Of a DNA stretch of 64,000 bases, positions 10,613 to 19,132 are shown piece by piece. The notes beneath the pieces were generated by a model that saw only the letters and a list, made by a program, of their open reading frames with translations, ran no database searches and was not told the origin of the DNA. The translations under genes were made by a program, and so were the position numbers. The number at the start of each line of letters is the position of its first letter. Position 1 is the first letter of the stretch. The stretch comes from Lewinella sp. W8 (lineage in GTDB: Bacteria > Bacteroidota > Bacteroidia > Chitinophagales > Saprospiraceae): the NCBI RefSeq assembly GCF_004375085.3, contig NZ_SNAQ03000021.1, positions 66,937-130,936 on the forward strand. Direction: 5' to 3'.

Positions 10613-11346
10613 AAGGAAGTGGAGACTTTGGGGGTGACGGCGTTTTCGGAGGGCGCAGCAACTTCTTTTTCTGCACCCACCAGCCGTTCTACCCAGAAGA
10701 AAAGCATGGCTTCCATCTTCTCACTCAGGTTATCGTCGGCCTTCAGGTCGGTGAGGCGGGGGAGATGCTCGGCGAAGTAGGGATTGTTGTGGGCCATCTC
10801 AAAAAGGGAGGTGGCCAGGGTGCGGGGATAGGGGAAATCCGGGTTGATTTCCAGGAAAATATCCGCAATGTCTTCGGATAAAGTTTTGTATCCCAAGAAC
10901 AATCCTTTGCTGTTTTCCTTATCTACTGACTTGGTGTGATAAGCTTTTGACCCCTCGTTGATGACAACCCGGTGCAATAAGTGCTCGTCAATGTAATCTA
11001 CGGCGGGGTTGGAGACAAAGGGCTTGGTCAGTGCACCGATGGCCGCCCGCACTTTGGCGTAGGGAGAATGCTCCTGGGCCACGGCCTGGTTAACGAGGTA
11101 ATGGACCCAGTCCCAGTACCAGTTCACCAGGTAAAGCAAGAGCTGATGTTTACTGCTGAAATAGCGGTAAATACTGGCTTCCGCACTACCCAGCCGTTCG
11201 GCTAGTTTACGAAAGGTGAAGGCCTCTAATCCAATCTCATCAAGCAGCTCAATGGATTGACAGATGATCCTCTTCCCCAGGTCCGTTTGTTGGGGATCAC
11301 GTAAAGACAGTTCCTCAGAAGGAAGTATGCGTACTTCGATTGCCAT
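10609..11346 (-). CDS. TetR/AcrR-family transcriptional repressor
   Basis: The 245-residue protein has an N-terminal TetR helix-turn-helix (about residues 22-68): IICQSIELLDEIGLEAFTF, then KLAERLGSAEASIYRYFSSK, the typical recognition helix followed by the YRYF segment. The rest is helical and would hold a ligand. It is divergently placed 73 bp from the ABC/HlyD/TolC-like export operon, the usual layout for a TetR repressor controlling an efflux system. An inverted repeat in the gap is a candidate operator. It is cotranscribed with the RidA gene through an ATGA overlap. The inducer is unknown. Confidence 0.9.
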   Translation of the reverse strand: MAIEVRILPSEELSLRDPQQTDLGKRIICQSIELLDEIGLEAFTFRKLAERLGSAEASIYRYFSSKHQLLLYLVNWYWDWVHYLVNQAVAQEHSPYAKVRAAIGALTKPFVSNPAVDYIDEHLLHRVVINEGSKAYHTKSVDKENSKGLFLGYKTLSEDIADIFLEINPDFPYPRTLATSLFEMAHNNPYFAEHLPRLTDLKADDNLSEKMEAMLFFWVERLVGAEKEVAAPSENAVTPKVSTSL

Positions 11347-11379
11347 AATTTCTTCAACGAAGTAAAACTATTTTTGTTT

Positions 11380-11394
11380 GATAGCATTACTATC
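11380..11394. promoter_or_regulatory. Candidate TetR operator in the divergent gap
   Basis: GATAG-CATTA-CTATC is a perfect 5-bp inverted repeat with a 5-nt spacer, midway between the TetR start and the ABC start. A TATTTTTG box (11369-11376) sits next to it. Assignment to the TetR protein rests on position only. Confidence 0.35.
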
Positions 11395-11419
11395 GATGTT
11401 CTTTTTAATTGAATAATTC

Positions 11420-13153
11420 ATGACCACCACACCACTTACTCCGCTGCGCCGACTCATTCGGCTGTTCAGTCAGGATCGTAAAGAGATATCCTATATCTAC
11501 CTGTATGCGATCCTGGTGGGTTTGATTGCGCTGGTGGGCCCCCTGGGGGTTCAGGCCATTATCAACCTCATCGCCGGGGGTGAATTTAACGCATCTTTGG
11601 TAATTCTGGTATTGGTCGTAACCCTGGGTACCGTTTTTGTGGGGGTACTCAAGGTTATGCAGTACGTGGTTGCGGAGACTTTGCAACGCCGCTTATTTTC
11701 CCGGGCCTCCTTTGAGTTTGCCTACCGGTTGCCGCGCATCAAGTTGCAGGAATTGGCCAACCACTACCCCCCGGAACTGGTCAACCGCTTCTTTGATACC
11801 CTGACCATTCAAAAGGGGTTACCCAAAATCCTCATGGATTTCAGCGGTGCCGTAATGCAGATCATTTTTGGTTTGGTGCTGGTATCCCTGTATCATCCCT
11901 TCTTCGCGGCCTTTGGCCTGGCCCTGGCCCTGTTACTTTTCTTTCTGATGCGGGCCGTGGCTCCCACGGGGCTGCAGACCAGCCTGAAGGAGAGCAAATT
12001 CAAGTATAAGGTGGCCAGCTGGCTGGAAGATATTGCCCGGGCGAACAACACCTTCAAGCTGGCGGGAGGGGAGCGTTTGACGATGCGCCGCACCAATGAC
12101 CTGCTGGGGGGTTACCTGGACGCCCGTGGGGCGCACTTCCGGGTGCTACTCTTCCACTACGGTGGACTGGTGGTCTTTCAGGCCCTGGTTACGGCGAGCT
12201 TTTTGCTACTGGGAGGAATCCTGGTGATTGACAACCAAATCAATATCGGTCAGTTCGTGGCGGCGGAGATCGTCATCCTGGCCATCGTGAGCAACGCCGA
12301 GAAACTGATCTTTACCCTGGACGTGATTTATGACACCCTTACGGGCGTCGAGAAAATCAGTGTGGTGACGGATCTTCCCCTGGAAGATTCTGGAGAGCTT
12401 CTCTTCAGTACCGTCGATACGGGTAAGGGCATGGCCGTCACCGTGAGCAACCTCACCTTTGAGTACGGACAAAGTGGCGACAAGGCACTGAACAACATCT
12501 CCCTTGACGTCGAGGCCAACGAGAATGTCTGCATTGCCGGATTCAATCGCTCCGGACGCAGTACGTTGGTACAAATCCTGGCGGGATTGCGATTTGACTT
12601 TGAGGGGCGGCTTACCTTCAATAATATCCCCTTCGGCAACCTGAATCTGGATGAATTGCGGCGGGCCATCGGTGATTACAGCCCGCAGGAAGACATTATC
12701 CCCGGGAGCCTGATTGATAATATTTGTCTGGGGCATCCGGACGTCGATTTCAGCGACATCCAGTGGGCCTTGCAAATATCTCGCCTGTCGGAGTGGGTTT
12801 CCGAGCAACCCGATGGTTACGAAACCGAACTGGTGGCCGAGGGACTCAACGTTCCCCGGTCGGTGCGCACCCGCCTGCTGGTAGCCCGGGCCATTGTCCG
12901 CAAGCCGCGGCTGTTGGTGCTGGGGAACGTTCTGGAGCGCATCGAGCCGGGCATCCGGAACAGCATCATTGATGACCTGACCGATCCGCGACAAAACTGG
13001 ACGCTGGTCATCGTCAGCAATGATCCTTACGTGGTGCGCAAGTGTAATCGGGTGGCGGTCTTGCGCCGTGGTCGTTTGTTGGCCCACGATAAGCCGGAGG
13101 CCGTACTGGCCGAGCCGGCCTTTAAACCCATCTGGGATGCGGAGGCGATCTAA
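11420..13153 (+). CDS. ABC exporter-type protein with degenerate nucleotide-binding domain
   Basis: The 577-residue protein has a six-helix type I exporter membrane domain (about 20-320) and a C-terminal ABC fold (about 345-570). The Q-loop (SPQED) is kept but the other catalytic motifs are altered. Walker A reads GFNRSGRST (374-382) with Arg380 for the essential Lys. The LSGGQ region reads LNVPRSV (476-482). Walker B ends LLVLGN (498-503) without Asp or the catalytic Glu. The H-loop His is replaced (IVSND). The frame is otherwise intact over the whole domain, so this is not a broken gene. It heads an operon with a membrane-fusion protein and an outer membrane factor, which points to export. 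Energy might come from another ATPase, or the protein may be a structural or regulatory half. Confidence 0.85.
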   Translation: MTTTPLTPLRRLIRLFSQDRKEISYIYLYAILVGLIALVGPLGVQAIINLIAGGEFNASLVILVLVVTLGTVFVGVLKVMQYVVAETLQRRLFSRASFEFAYRLPRIKLQELANHYPPELVNRFFDTLTIQKGLPKILMDFSGAVMQIIFGLVLVSLYHPFFAAFGLALALLLFFLMRAVAPTGLQTSLKESKFKYKVASWLEDIARANNTFKLAGGERLTMRRTNDLLGGYLDARGAHFRVLLFHYGGLVVFQALVTASFLLLGGILVIDNQINIGQFVAAEIVILAIVSNAEKLIFTLDVIYDTLTGVEKISVVTDLPLEDSGELLFSTVDTGKGMAVTVSNLTFEYGQSGDKALNNISLDVEANENVCIAGFNRSGRSTLVQILAGLRFDFEGRLTFNNIPFGNLNLDELRRAIGDYSPQEDIIPGSLIDNICLGHPDVDFSDIQWALQISRLSEWVSEQPDGYETELVAEGLNVPRSVRTRLLVARAIVRKPRLLVLGNVLERIEPGIRNSIIDDLTDPRQNWTLVIVSNDPYVVRKCNRVAVLRRGRLLAHDKPEAVLAEPAFKPIWDAEAI

Positions 13154-13283
13154 ATTCCCGGGGCCAGGAGGAAATTGGAAAACGTTGCGATTTTCTTTTT
13201 GGCTACGCGGGTGCCGGGGCCATCAGCAGGGAGCAATGTTGAACAGCATCCTTCCCGGCAGCTGGCTTTTGAGGAACCAGCAC

Positions 13284-13300
13284 GGCACCTGCCGCAGGCC
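13284..13300. repeat. Dispersed intergenic repeat, copy 2
   Basis: GGCACCTGCCGCAGGCC lies in the 197-bp gap between the ABC and HlyD-like genes. It contains a small CCTGC/GCAGG hairpin. Same core as the other copies. Confidence 0.4.
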
Positions 13301-13350
13301 AGAATAAATGAACTAATCCTATCGATTGCTCACGAAACAGGTAATTGACT

Positions 13351-14727
13351 ATGTTGAATTTATCGAATCAACGGGTATTAAATAACGTCAAGGGCATGGG
13401 GCTCACGGCACTGGAACGGGTCGACCTGCCCGACGGGCAAAAGCTCTTCCGCCGCTGGATCGTTGCCCTCGCGATCATCGGGATCATCATGATGTTCCTC
13501 CCCTGGGTGCAGAACTTCCGGGCTAAGGGTACCGTGACGGCACTCGATCCGGCCTTCCGTCCCCAGACGGTGCACGCCACGATTCCCGGCAGGATCGAGG
13601 AGTGGCGCGTTTTTGAGGGGGATACGGTCAGCTTCGGTGACACCATTGCCCGCCTGAGTGAAATCAAACCGGAATACCTGGACCCGGAGATCGTCCCCCG
13701 TACCGCTGAGATGCGGCAGGCAAAATCCAACAGTGCCGGAGGGTACCTGGAAAAGGTGGCCGCGCTAGATGAACAGATCAGAAACTTCCGTCGGGAACAA
13801 CAGAACAAACTCGAACTGGCGAGAAATAAACTTGCGCAGAGTAAACTGAAGGTCAATACCCTGCAGGCCGATCTGGCCCAACAGGAGGTGCAGGTGAGTA
13901 TTGCGGAGTATCAGCGGAGGCGGTCAGACACGCTGGTCACTGAGGGCCTTAAGCCACTCACCGACCTGGAAGCCAAGCGGCTCAAGGAGCAGGAAGCTAA
14001 CGCCAAGTACGTAAAAATTGCCAACGAGCTGGACCAGGCCAGAACCGACGTAGAACAGGCCCAAATTGAAATTAACAACGTTGGGCCCACCTACCAGGGG
14101 AAAATTGCCAAGGCGATGAGTGATCGGGCCAGTGCTTTGACCTCTTATTACAATAGTGTTGGGGACGTGGCTAAACTTCAGATTCAGGAATCCAATTACA
14201 GCATCCGGCAAGGATATAACTACATCCTGGCGCCCCAGGACGGAATCGTCGCCAAGGTACTCACCCCCGGGATTGGGGAGACGGTCAAGGAAGGAGACGC
14301 CGTGGTAAGTATTTTACCGTCACAGTTTACGGCGGCGGTAGAAATTTTCGTGGAGCCCTTTAACCTGCCCCTGGTACGACAGGGGCAGCAAGTCCGTTTC
14401 CTGTTCGATGGCTGGCCGGCCGTCTTTTTCAGTGGCTGGCCCGGCCTTAGTTACGGTACTTTCGTTGGGGAGGTAGTTGCGGTAGACAACATTATTGATA
14501 GCAAAGGACGCTATCGGGTATTGGTGGGGCCTTCCGACGACGGAAGAGACTGGCCCGCCGCATTGCGGCCGGGCTCCGGAGCAGAGGGCGTTGCTCTCCT
14601 CGAAACCGTACCGGTATGGTACGAACTCTGGCGGCAACTGAATGCCTTCCCGCCGGATTACTACCAGGATGCCGGAGAAAGTGAGGAGGTAAAAACCAAG
14701 GCACCAAAAACGCGTGTGGTAAAATGA
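13351..14727 (+). CDS. HlyD-like membrane fusion protein
   Basis: The 458-residue periplasmic adaptor has one N-terminal membrane segment (about 33-55, WIVALAIIGIIMMFLPW). A split biotinyl-lipoyl-like domain follows (VHATIPGRIEEWRVFEGDTV and, later, ILAPQDGIVAKVLTPGIGE), interrupted by a long coiled coil (about 125-280, rich in Gln, Glu, Lys, Ala), then a beta-barrel region. Such proteins bridge an inner-membrane transporter and an outer-membrane channel. It is cotranscribed with the degenerate ABC gene and overlaps the next gene by four bases (ATGA). I chose ATG 13351 over a TTG six bases earlier. The C-terminal tail is basic and short. Confidence 0.9.
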   Translation: MLNLSNQRVLNNVKGMGLTALERVDLPDGQKLFRRWIVALAIIGIIMMFLPWVQNFRAKGTVTALDPAFRPQTVHATIPGRIEEWRVFEGDTVSFGDTIARLSEIKPEYLDPEIVPRTAEMRQAKSNSAGGYLEKVAALDEQIRNFRREQQNKLELARNKLAQSKLKVNTLQADLAQQEVQVSIAEYQRRRSDTLVTEGLKPLTDLEAKRLKEQEANAKYVKIANELDQARTDVEQAQIEINNVGPTYQGKIAKAMSDRASALTSYYNSVGDVAKLQIQESNYSIRQGYNYILAPQDGIVAKVLTPGIGETVKEGDAVVSILPSQFTAAVEIFVEPFNLPLVRQGQQVRFLFDGWPAVFFSGWPGLSYGTFVGEVVAVDNIIDSKGRYRVLVGPSDDGRDWPAALRPGSGAEGVALLETVPVWYELWRQLNAFPPDYYQDAGESEEVKTKAPKTRVVK

Positions 14728-16115
14728 TGAGAGTCTGGAAATGCTTATTGTTTTCGGTCGTAATCCTGTTTGCGCCGAAGGCACCAATGGTGGCCCAGAG
14801 TGCTCCGCTACAGTTGAGCCTGGACCAGGCCGTCAACTGGGCCCTGGAGAACCACCCGCTCGGGATCATGGCCAATGCCGTGGAAGAGCGCGGTCCGGCA
14901 GCCCTGATGCGTTCCCGGGGAAACCTGGACCCCAAGCTGTTTTCCACCTATGACCGAAAGCAATTCCAGGGAACGGAATACTTTGACTACGGCGAAGCGG
15001 GCGTTGAATGGCAGAGTCCGGCGGCCCTGAAATTCAGTGCTGGCTACCAGTTCGCCGACGGAACCTACCTGAACGACGAGTTGGTGGTGCCCAGCGCCGG
15101 CCAGGCCTACCTGGCCGTCAAGCTGCCCCTGCTGCAGGGCTTGCTGGTGGACGAAACCCGAACGGATTTGCGGCAGGGTGACCTGGAAGTGGACCGCAAC
15201 CGCGCGGACGCCAACATCATCCGAAACGAACTCCGCTACGACCTGGCGCTGCGGTTTGCCGACTGGGCCTACACGGAACGCATCCTGGAAATCAACCGGG
15301 AGACGTTGCGGTTGATCGAACAGCGGTTTCGCGACACCCAGGGGCTTTTTGAACAGGGAGACAAACCGGCAGTGGATACCCTGGAGGTCTACGTGTCACT
15401 GGGTACCCAGCGGTTGACCGTCCAGCAGGCCGAAGTGGACGCCCGCCTGGCGCGGCAGGCCTTCAATGAGTTGTACTGGCCCATGGACGAAAATACCCGG
15501 CCCCTCACCCTGGACGATCGTTGGACGAGCATCCCCGAAGCCGGCGGCTGGCTTATGCAGCACCCGGACCTGCTGGAAAAGCAAATTGCGCTGGCCCAGA
15601 CCCAGTTGGAACAAAGGCTGAAACGGGAAAAGCTCAAACCAAAACTGGACGTAGGCTACTATCTGCTTGGTGATGGTTTTGACATTTCCCCGGTTCCGGT
15701 TGGCGGAGAAAACGGCGGGTTTTTCACCCGCGCCTACAAACTTGACGCCAAGTTCAGCTATCCAATCTTTAACCGCAAAGCGCGGGGAGACGTCCAACTC
15801 GGCCAACTCAAAATAACGGAAAGCACGGCCAAAATCGACGCCAAGCAACAGGCTTTGATTACCAAGGCCGACGCTTACCGGGACGCCGTCCGGCAGTACG
15901 ATAGCCAGCTGGCGGCGGGACAGGATTTGGGCCGGCAGGCGGAGGCATTGTTGCAGGCCGAGCGCAGACTTTTTTCCCTCGGGGAGAGCACCCAGTTTCT
16001 GCTCAATAGTCGGGAACAGTCCCTCCAGAAGGCGAGGTTGACCGTCGCTAAATTGGCCTTCTCTCAGATCAAAGCCGTACTTACCTATCGGTACGTGACC
16101 GCGCAGTGGGAGTAG
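14724..16115 (+). CDS. TolC-family outer membrane efflux protein
   Basis: The 463-residue protein has a signal peptide (MMRVWKCLLFSVVILFAPK, ending near MVAQ) and the TolC pattern of two long alpha-helical halves with amphipathic beta segments between them (about residues 70-130 and 300-350, for example YFDYGEAGVEWQSPAALKF and AYKLDAKFSYPIFN). OMF proteins form trimeric channels across the outer membrane and periplasm. The start overlaps the stop of the adaptor gene (ATGA), so the ABC-like protein, adaptor and channel are one operon. No terminator is seen; an 8-bp tandem array follows the stop codon. Confidence 0.88.
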   Translation: MMRVWKCLLFSVVILFAPKAPMVAQSAPLQLSLDQAVNWALENHPLGIMANAVEERGPAALMRSRGNLDPKLFSTYDRKQFQGTEYFDYGEAGVEWQSPAALKFSAGYQFADGTYLNDELVVPSAGQAYLAVKLPLLQGLLVDETRTDLRQGDLEVDRNRADANIIRNELRYDLALRFADWAYTERILEINRETLRLIEQRFRDTQGLFEQGDKPAVDTLEVYVSLGTQRLTVQQAEVDARLARQAFNELYWPMDENTRPLTLDDRWTSIPEAGGWLMQHPDLLEKQIALAQTQLEQRLKREKLKPKLDVGYYLLGDGFDISPVPVGGENGGFFTRAYKLDAKFSYPIFNRKARGDVQLGQLKITESTAKIDAKQQALITKADAYRDAVRQYDSQLAAGQDLGRQAEALLQAERRLFSLGESTQFLLNSREQSLQKARLTVAKLAFSQIKAVLTYRYVTAQWE

Positions 16116-16125
16116 GGGGGGATTG

Positions 16126-16197
16126 GTCTGTTGGTAATTTAGTCTGTTAGTCTGTTAGTCTGTTAGTCTTTTGGTCTGTTGGTCTGTTGGTTGGTTA
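16126..16197. repeat. 8-bp tandem repeat array
   Basis: Nine consecutive 8-mers of GTCTGTTR type (GTCTGTTG, GTAATTTA, three GTCTGTTA, GTCTTTTG, two GTCTGTTG, GTTGGTTA) fill the gap between two convergent genes. The last unit contains the stop codon of the minus-strand gene. A degenerate fragment of similar sequence follows the atp operon terminator near 33868-33893. Confidence 0.8.
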
Positions 16198-16845
16198 GTT
16201 TAGGGATGCACTGTTGAGGTTTTCTACCATGCGTTCGAAACGAAGGCGGGTATCTTCTGGTGCGAACAGTTCGCGGAGCACCCGACGGTACTGATTACAG
16301 AGTTCGGCGAAATCGGGGCTTTGGCGGAGGTAGGCGAGGGCTGCACCCCGGAAGCACCGATGGATTTGATTGTTCACCAGTGGTAGAGGTTCTTCCGGAT
16401 GGGTGTTGTACAATCGGTGGAGGGCCCGGACGGATTGAAAAACTTCCAGGTGATCAAAACCCCTTAACTGAAGTTGGGTGTAAAATTCTTTGGCGGCGGC
16501 GTGGGCGGATTTTTGGTCGGTAATGCTTAGCCGCAGGGGATGAATGTTGGCCAGTTTTCCCAGCGGAGTCACCATGCTCATGCTTTCATTGCGGAAGCCG
16601 GGGGCTCCGTTGAGGTAGGGGAAAACCAGCTGTTCGCAGTCGGTAATTCTTACGCCCAGGTGGACCTCCGCGAGACTCAGGTCGGGGTAGTCACTTACCG
16701 AAAGGATGATGCAGCTAAACCCCCGCTCGTGGGAGCGTCGAAATTGTTTCCAGTCCGGCAGCCAGGCGAATGCTCTTTCCTCGAGCTGGGGGGAAAGGGC
16801 TTCCTTTAGCCATTGCATTACCGGTCTTTTTGGAGAGGTGGCCAT
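16195..16845 (-). CDS. Conserved-looking protein of unknown function
   Basis: The 216-residue soluble protein is not recognised. It has an aromatic, charged N-terminus (WLKEALSPQLEERAFAWLPD, WKQFRRSHERGF), a beta-rich first half (CIILSVSDYPDLSLAEVHLG) and a helical C-terminal half (FDHLEVFQSVRALHRLYN). There is no signal peptide or membrane segment. It lies 34 bases downstream of ppk1 on the same strand and is probably cotranscribed. ATG 16845 was preferred; a longer in-frame extension overlaps the end of ppk1 and has unusual composition. ATG 16818 is an alternative. The tail (FERMVENLNSASLN) ends within the tandem array. Confidence 0.65.
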   Translation of the reverse strand: MATSPKRPVMQWLKEALSPQLEERAFAWLPDWKQFRRSHERGFSCIILSVSDYPDLSLAEVHLGVRITDCEQLVFPYLNGAPGFRNESMSMVTPLGKLANIHPLRLSITDQKSAHAAAKEFYTQLQLRGFDHLEVFQSVRALHRLYNTHPEEPLPLVNNQIHRCFRGAALAYLRQSPDFAELCNQYRRVLRELFAPEDTRLRFERMVENLNSASLN

Positions 16846-16879
16846 GGGGAATGGGATTGTCCAGCACAAACGGGGATAC

Positions 16880-18979
16880 CTACCCCTGGTTTTCCGGGCT
16901 GTCGGCTGCTTCCTCGGCTTCCAGCTTTTCCTGGACGAGTTCGCGTTTGATGAGGTGGTAGGTCTCTTCCTGGCTGCGAATGGAAAGGTCACTTCCTCCC
17001 CGGAAATAGGAATTTCCCTGCTGATCACTCAGCAGGCGCGCCTTGGTGTTGTCGCTGAGCTGGATATCCATGAAGGTAATGACCTTCTGCTTCAGGTCCG
17101 GATCGTAGATGGGGAAGGTCGTTTCAATCCGGTGACTGAGGTTTCTGGTCATAAAGTCGGCGGAACTGAAGTAGACCAGGTCGTCTCCGGCGTGATGGAA
17201 ATGGAATACCCGGGCGTGTTCCAGGTAACGATCGACGATGCTGATACCGTGGATGTTTTCACTGACGCCTTTCTGGCCCGGGACCAGGCAGCAAATGCCG
17301 CGCACGATCAGATTGATTCTAACACCGGCCCGGGAAGCTTCGTATAACTTGTTGATCATTTCCGGATCCTGCAGACTGTTCATCTTCAGGGTCATCTGGG
17401 CGGTTCGACCGGCTTTGGCCTCGGCAATTTCAAAGTCGATGAGTCGGACCAGCCCCTCCCGCAGGTTGAACTGGCCCACCAAAAGGTGCTCGAAGGGAGC
17501 TTCGGGAACCTTCACGTTTTCCAGAAAGCTGAAAACGCGGGACACCTCGCTCGTTAACCGTTCATCTGCCGTGAAGACGCCGAAATCGGAATAGATTTTT
17601 GCGGTATCCTCGTGGAAATTACCCGTGCTGAGGTAATTGTAAATGGCTTCCTTCCCGTCTTCGATGCGGCGGACCAGGGCGAGCTTGGAGTGGACCTTGA
17701 CGCCGGGGAAGCTGTAGTGTACGTGGACGCCCGCCTGTTCGAGGCGTTCGCCCCACTTGAGGTTCGCTTCTTCGTCAAAGCGTGCTTTGACCTCGATGAA
17801 TACGCTTACCTGTTTGCCCGCTTCCACGGCCCGCATGAGGGCCTGCATGATCCGGGACTTTTTGGCCACCCGGTACTGTACGATCTTGATGTGGGTCACG
17901 GAGGGGTCGACGGAGGCTTCCTCAAAGAAGCGGACGACCGATTCGTAACTATGGTAGGGGAAGTGGATCAGGTGATCGCGTTCCCGGATCGCCCCCCAGA
18001 AATCTTCCGTTTCTTCCAGGGCGGGGTAGACCAGGGGGGGCTGGGGAGGATTCTGTAGCTTGGTTCTCCCGAAATCCGGGAATTTGAAGAAATCAAAATT
18101 GTTGTGGTAGCGTCCTTCCGCCAGGATGTCCAGCCGCTCCAACTCGAAGGTTTCCTGCAGGTATTCCAGGAGGTTTTCGGGCATGGTCCGGTCGTAGACG
18201 AAGCGGCTGGCGGGCCCGATACTTCTGCGGTTGAGGCTGGCCTTAATTTTGGACAGCAGGTCGCCACTGAATTCGTCGTCGATGTACAGTTCGGCGTCCC
18301 GGGTGAGTTTGATGCTGTAAGTATCTTCAATTTCGTAGCCCGGGAACATCCAGGAGACGGAGTGGCGGACCATGTCGTCCAACATGATCAGGTTGCGCGT
18401 GCCGTCCCGACTGGGAAGCTCAATGAACCGGGGAAGGTAATCACTGGGGATTTTGACGATGGCCGTGGCAGATTTCCCACTATCCTTTTCCTTCATGAGG
18501 ATGGACAGGTAAATCTGGGCGTTATTCAAGAAAGGACGAACCATGTCCTTGATGAGGAGTACGGGTTGCACGTAGGGCAACATATTCTCCCGAAAATAAC
18601 TTTCCGCAAATTCAAGTTCTTCCTCATTCAGGTCGAGTCGACGCTTGAGAAAGATTCCGTGGCGGGCCAACTCGGGGATGATTTTCTTCTCGAAAATCCG
18701 GCTGAATTCTTCCTGCTGGCGGTTGACGATGCGTTGGATGGTCCGGACGGTCTGCTTGGGGCTGATGTCCAGTTCCTTTTTGGTCTTTTTGCCTACCCTG
18801 AGCAGGTTGCGGTGGTTGGCCATCCGGACCCGGAAAAATTCATCCAGGTTAGAGCTGTAGATGGCCAGGAATTTAATCCGTTCAAACAGGGGGAGGCTTT
18901 CGTCCTTGGCCTCCTGGAGCACGCGGTGGTTGAAGGACAGCCAGCTGATGTCACGCGGAATAAGCGGGTATTCTTTCAT
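16880..18979 (-). CDS. ppk1: Polyphosphate kinase 1
   Basis: The 699-residue length matches PPK1. It reversibly transfers the terminal phosphate of ATP to long-chain polyphosphate at the membrane or cytosol. The N-terminal domain opens with RDISWLSFNHRVLQEA, followed by the hallmark SSNLDEFFRVR. The phosphohistidine is expected at His430 in GVKVHSKLALV. The second conserved block NYLSTGNFHEDTAKIYSDFG is also present, as is IVQYRVAKKS. The C-terminal 30 residues are acidic and Glu-rich. An unknown protein follows 34 bases downstream. Upstream lies a gap of 153 bases before the 3' end of nhaA, holding one dispersed repeat. Confidence 0.96.
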   Translation of the reverse strand: MKEYPLIPRDISWLSFNHRVLQEAKDESLPLFERIKFLAIYSSNLDEFFRVRMANHRNLLRVGKKTKKELDISPKQTVRTIQRIVNRQQEEFSRIFEKKIIPELARHGIFLKRRLDLNEEELEFAESYFRENMLPYVQPVLLIKDMVRPFLNNAQIYLSILMKEKDSGKSATAIVKIPSDYLPRFIELPSRDGTRNLIMLDDMVRHSVSWMFPGYEIEDTYSIKLTRDAELYIDDEFSGDLLSKIKASLNRRSIGPASRFVYDRTMPENLLEYLQETFELERLDILAEGRYHNNFDFFKFPDFGRTKLQNPPQPPLVYPALEETEDFWGAIRERDHLIHFPYHSYESVVRFFEEASVDPSVTHIKIVQYRVAKKSRIMQALMRAVEAGKQVSVFIEVKARFDEEANLKWGERLEQAGVHVHYSFPGVKVHSKLALVRRIEDGKEAIYNYLSTGNFHEDTAKIYSDFGVFTADERLTSEVSRVFSFLENVKVPEAPFEHLLVGQFNLREGLVRLIDFEIAEAKAGRTAQMTLKMNSLQDPEMINKLYEASRAGVRINLIVRGICCLVPGQKGVSENIHGISIVDRYLEHARVFHFHHAGDDLVYFSSADFMTRNLSHRIETTFPIYDPDLKQKVITFMDIQLSDNTKARLLSDQQGNSYFRGGSDLSIRSQEETYHLIKRELVQEKLEAEEAADSPENQG

Positions 18980-19053
18980 TTCGCACTGCTTTTGGTGGTC
19001 AGTTTAAGGACGACGGATACGAACAGCGGTTAGCATCCGAATTTTTGCCAGAG

Positions 19054-19065
19054 GCAGGTGCAAGG
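19054..19065. repeat. Dispersed intergenic repeat, copy 3 (short)
   Basis: GCAGGTGCAAGG in the gap between ppk1 and nhaA. Its complement begins CCTTGCACCTGC, as in copy 9. Confidence 0.3.
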
Positions 19066-19132
19066 TAGGAAGCCAGGGGGGCAATGCTAAATACAGCATA
19101 ACTTTTTTACGACCAACTAACGCTGGCTGATC

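Noticed and set aside
16126..16197. Tandem array considered as a CRISPR
   Set aside because: Units are 8 bp and contiguous, with no spacers.
19084..19108. ATGCT/AGCAT hairpin with a T run near nhaA
   Set aside because: The T run follows on the plus strand, but both neighbouring genes are on the minus strand; the stem is only 5 bp.
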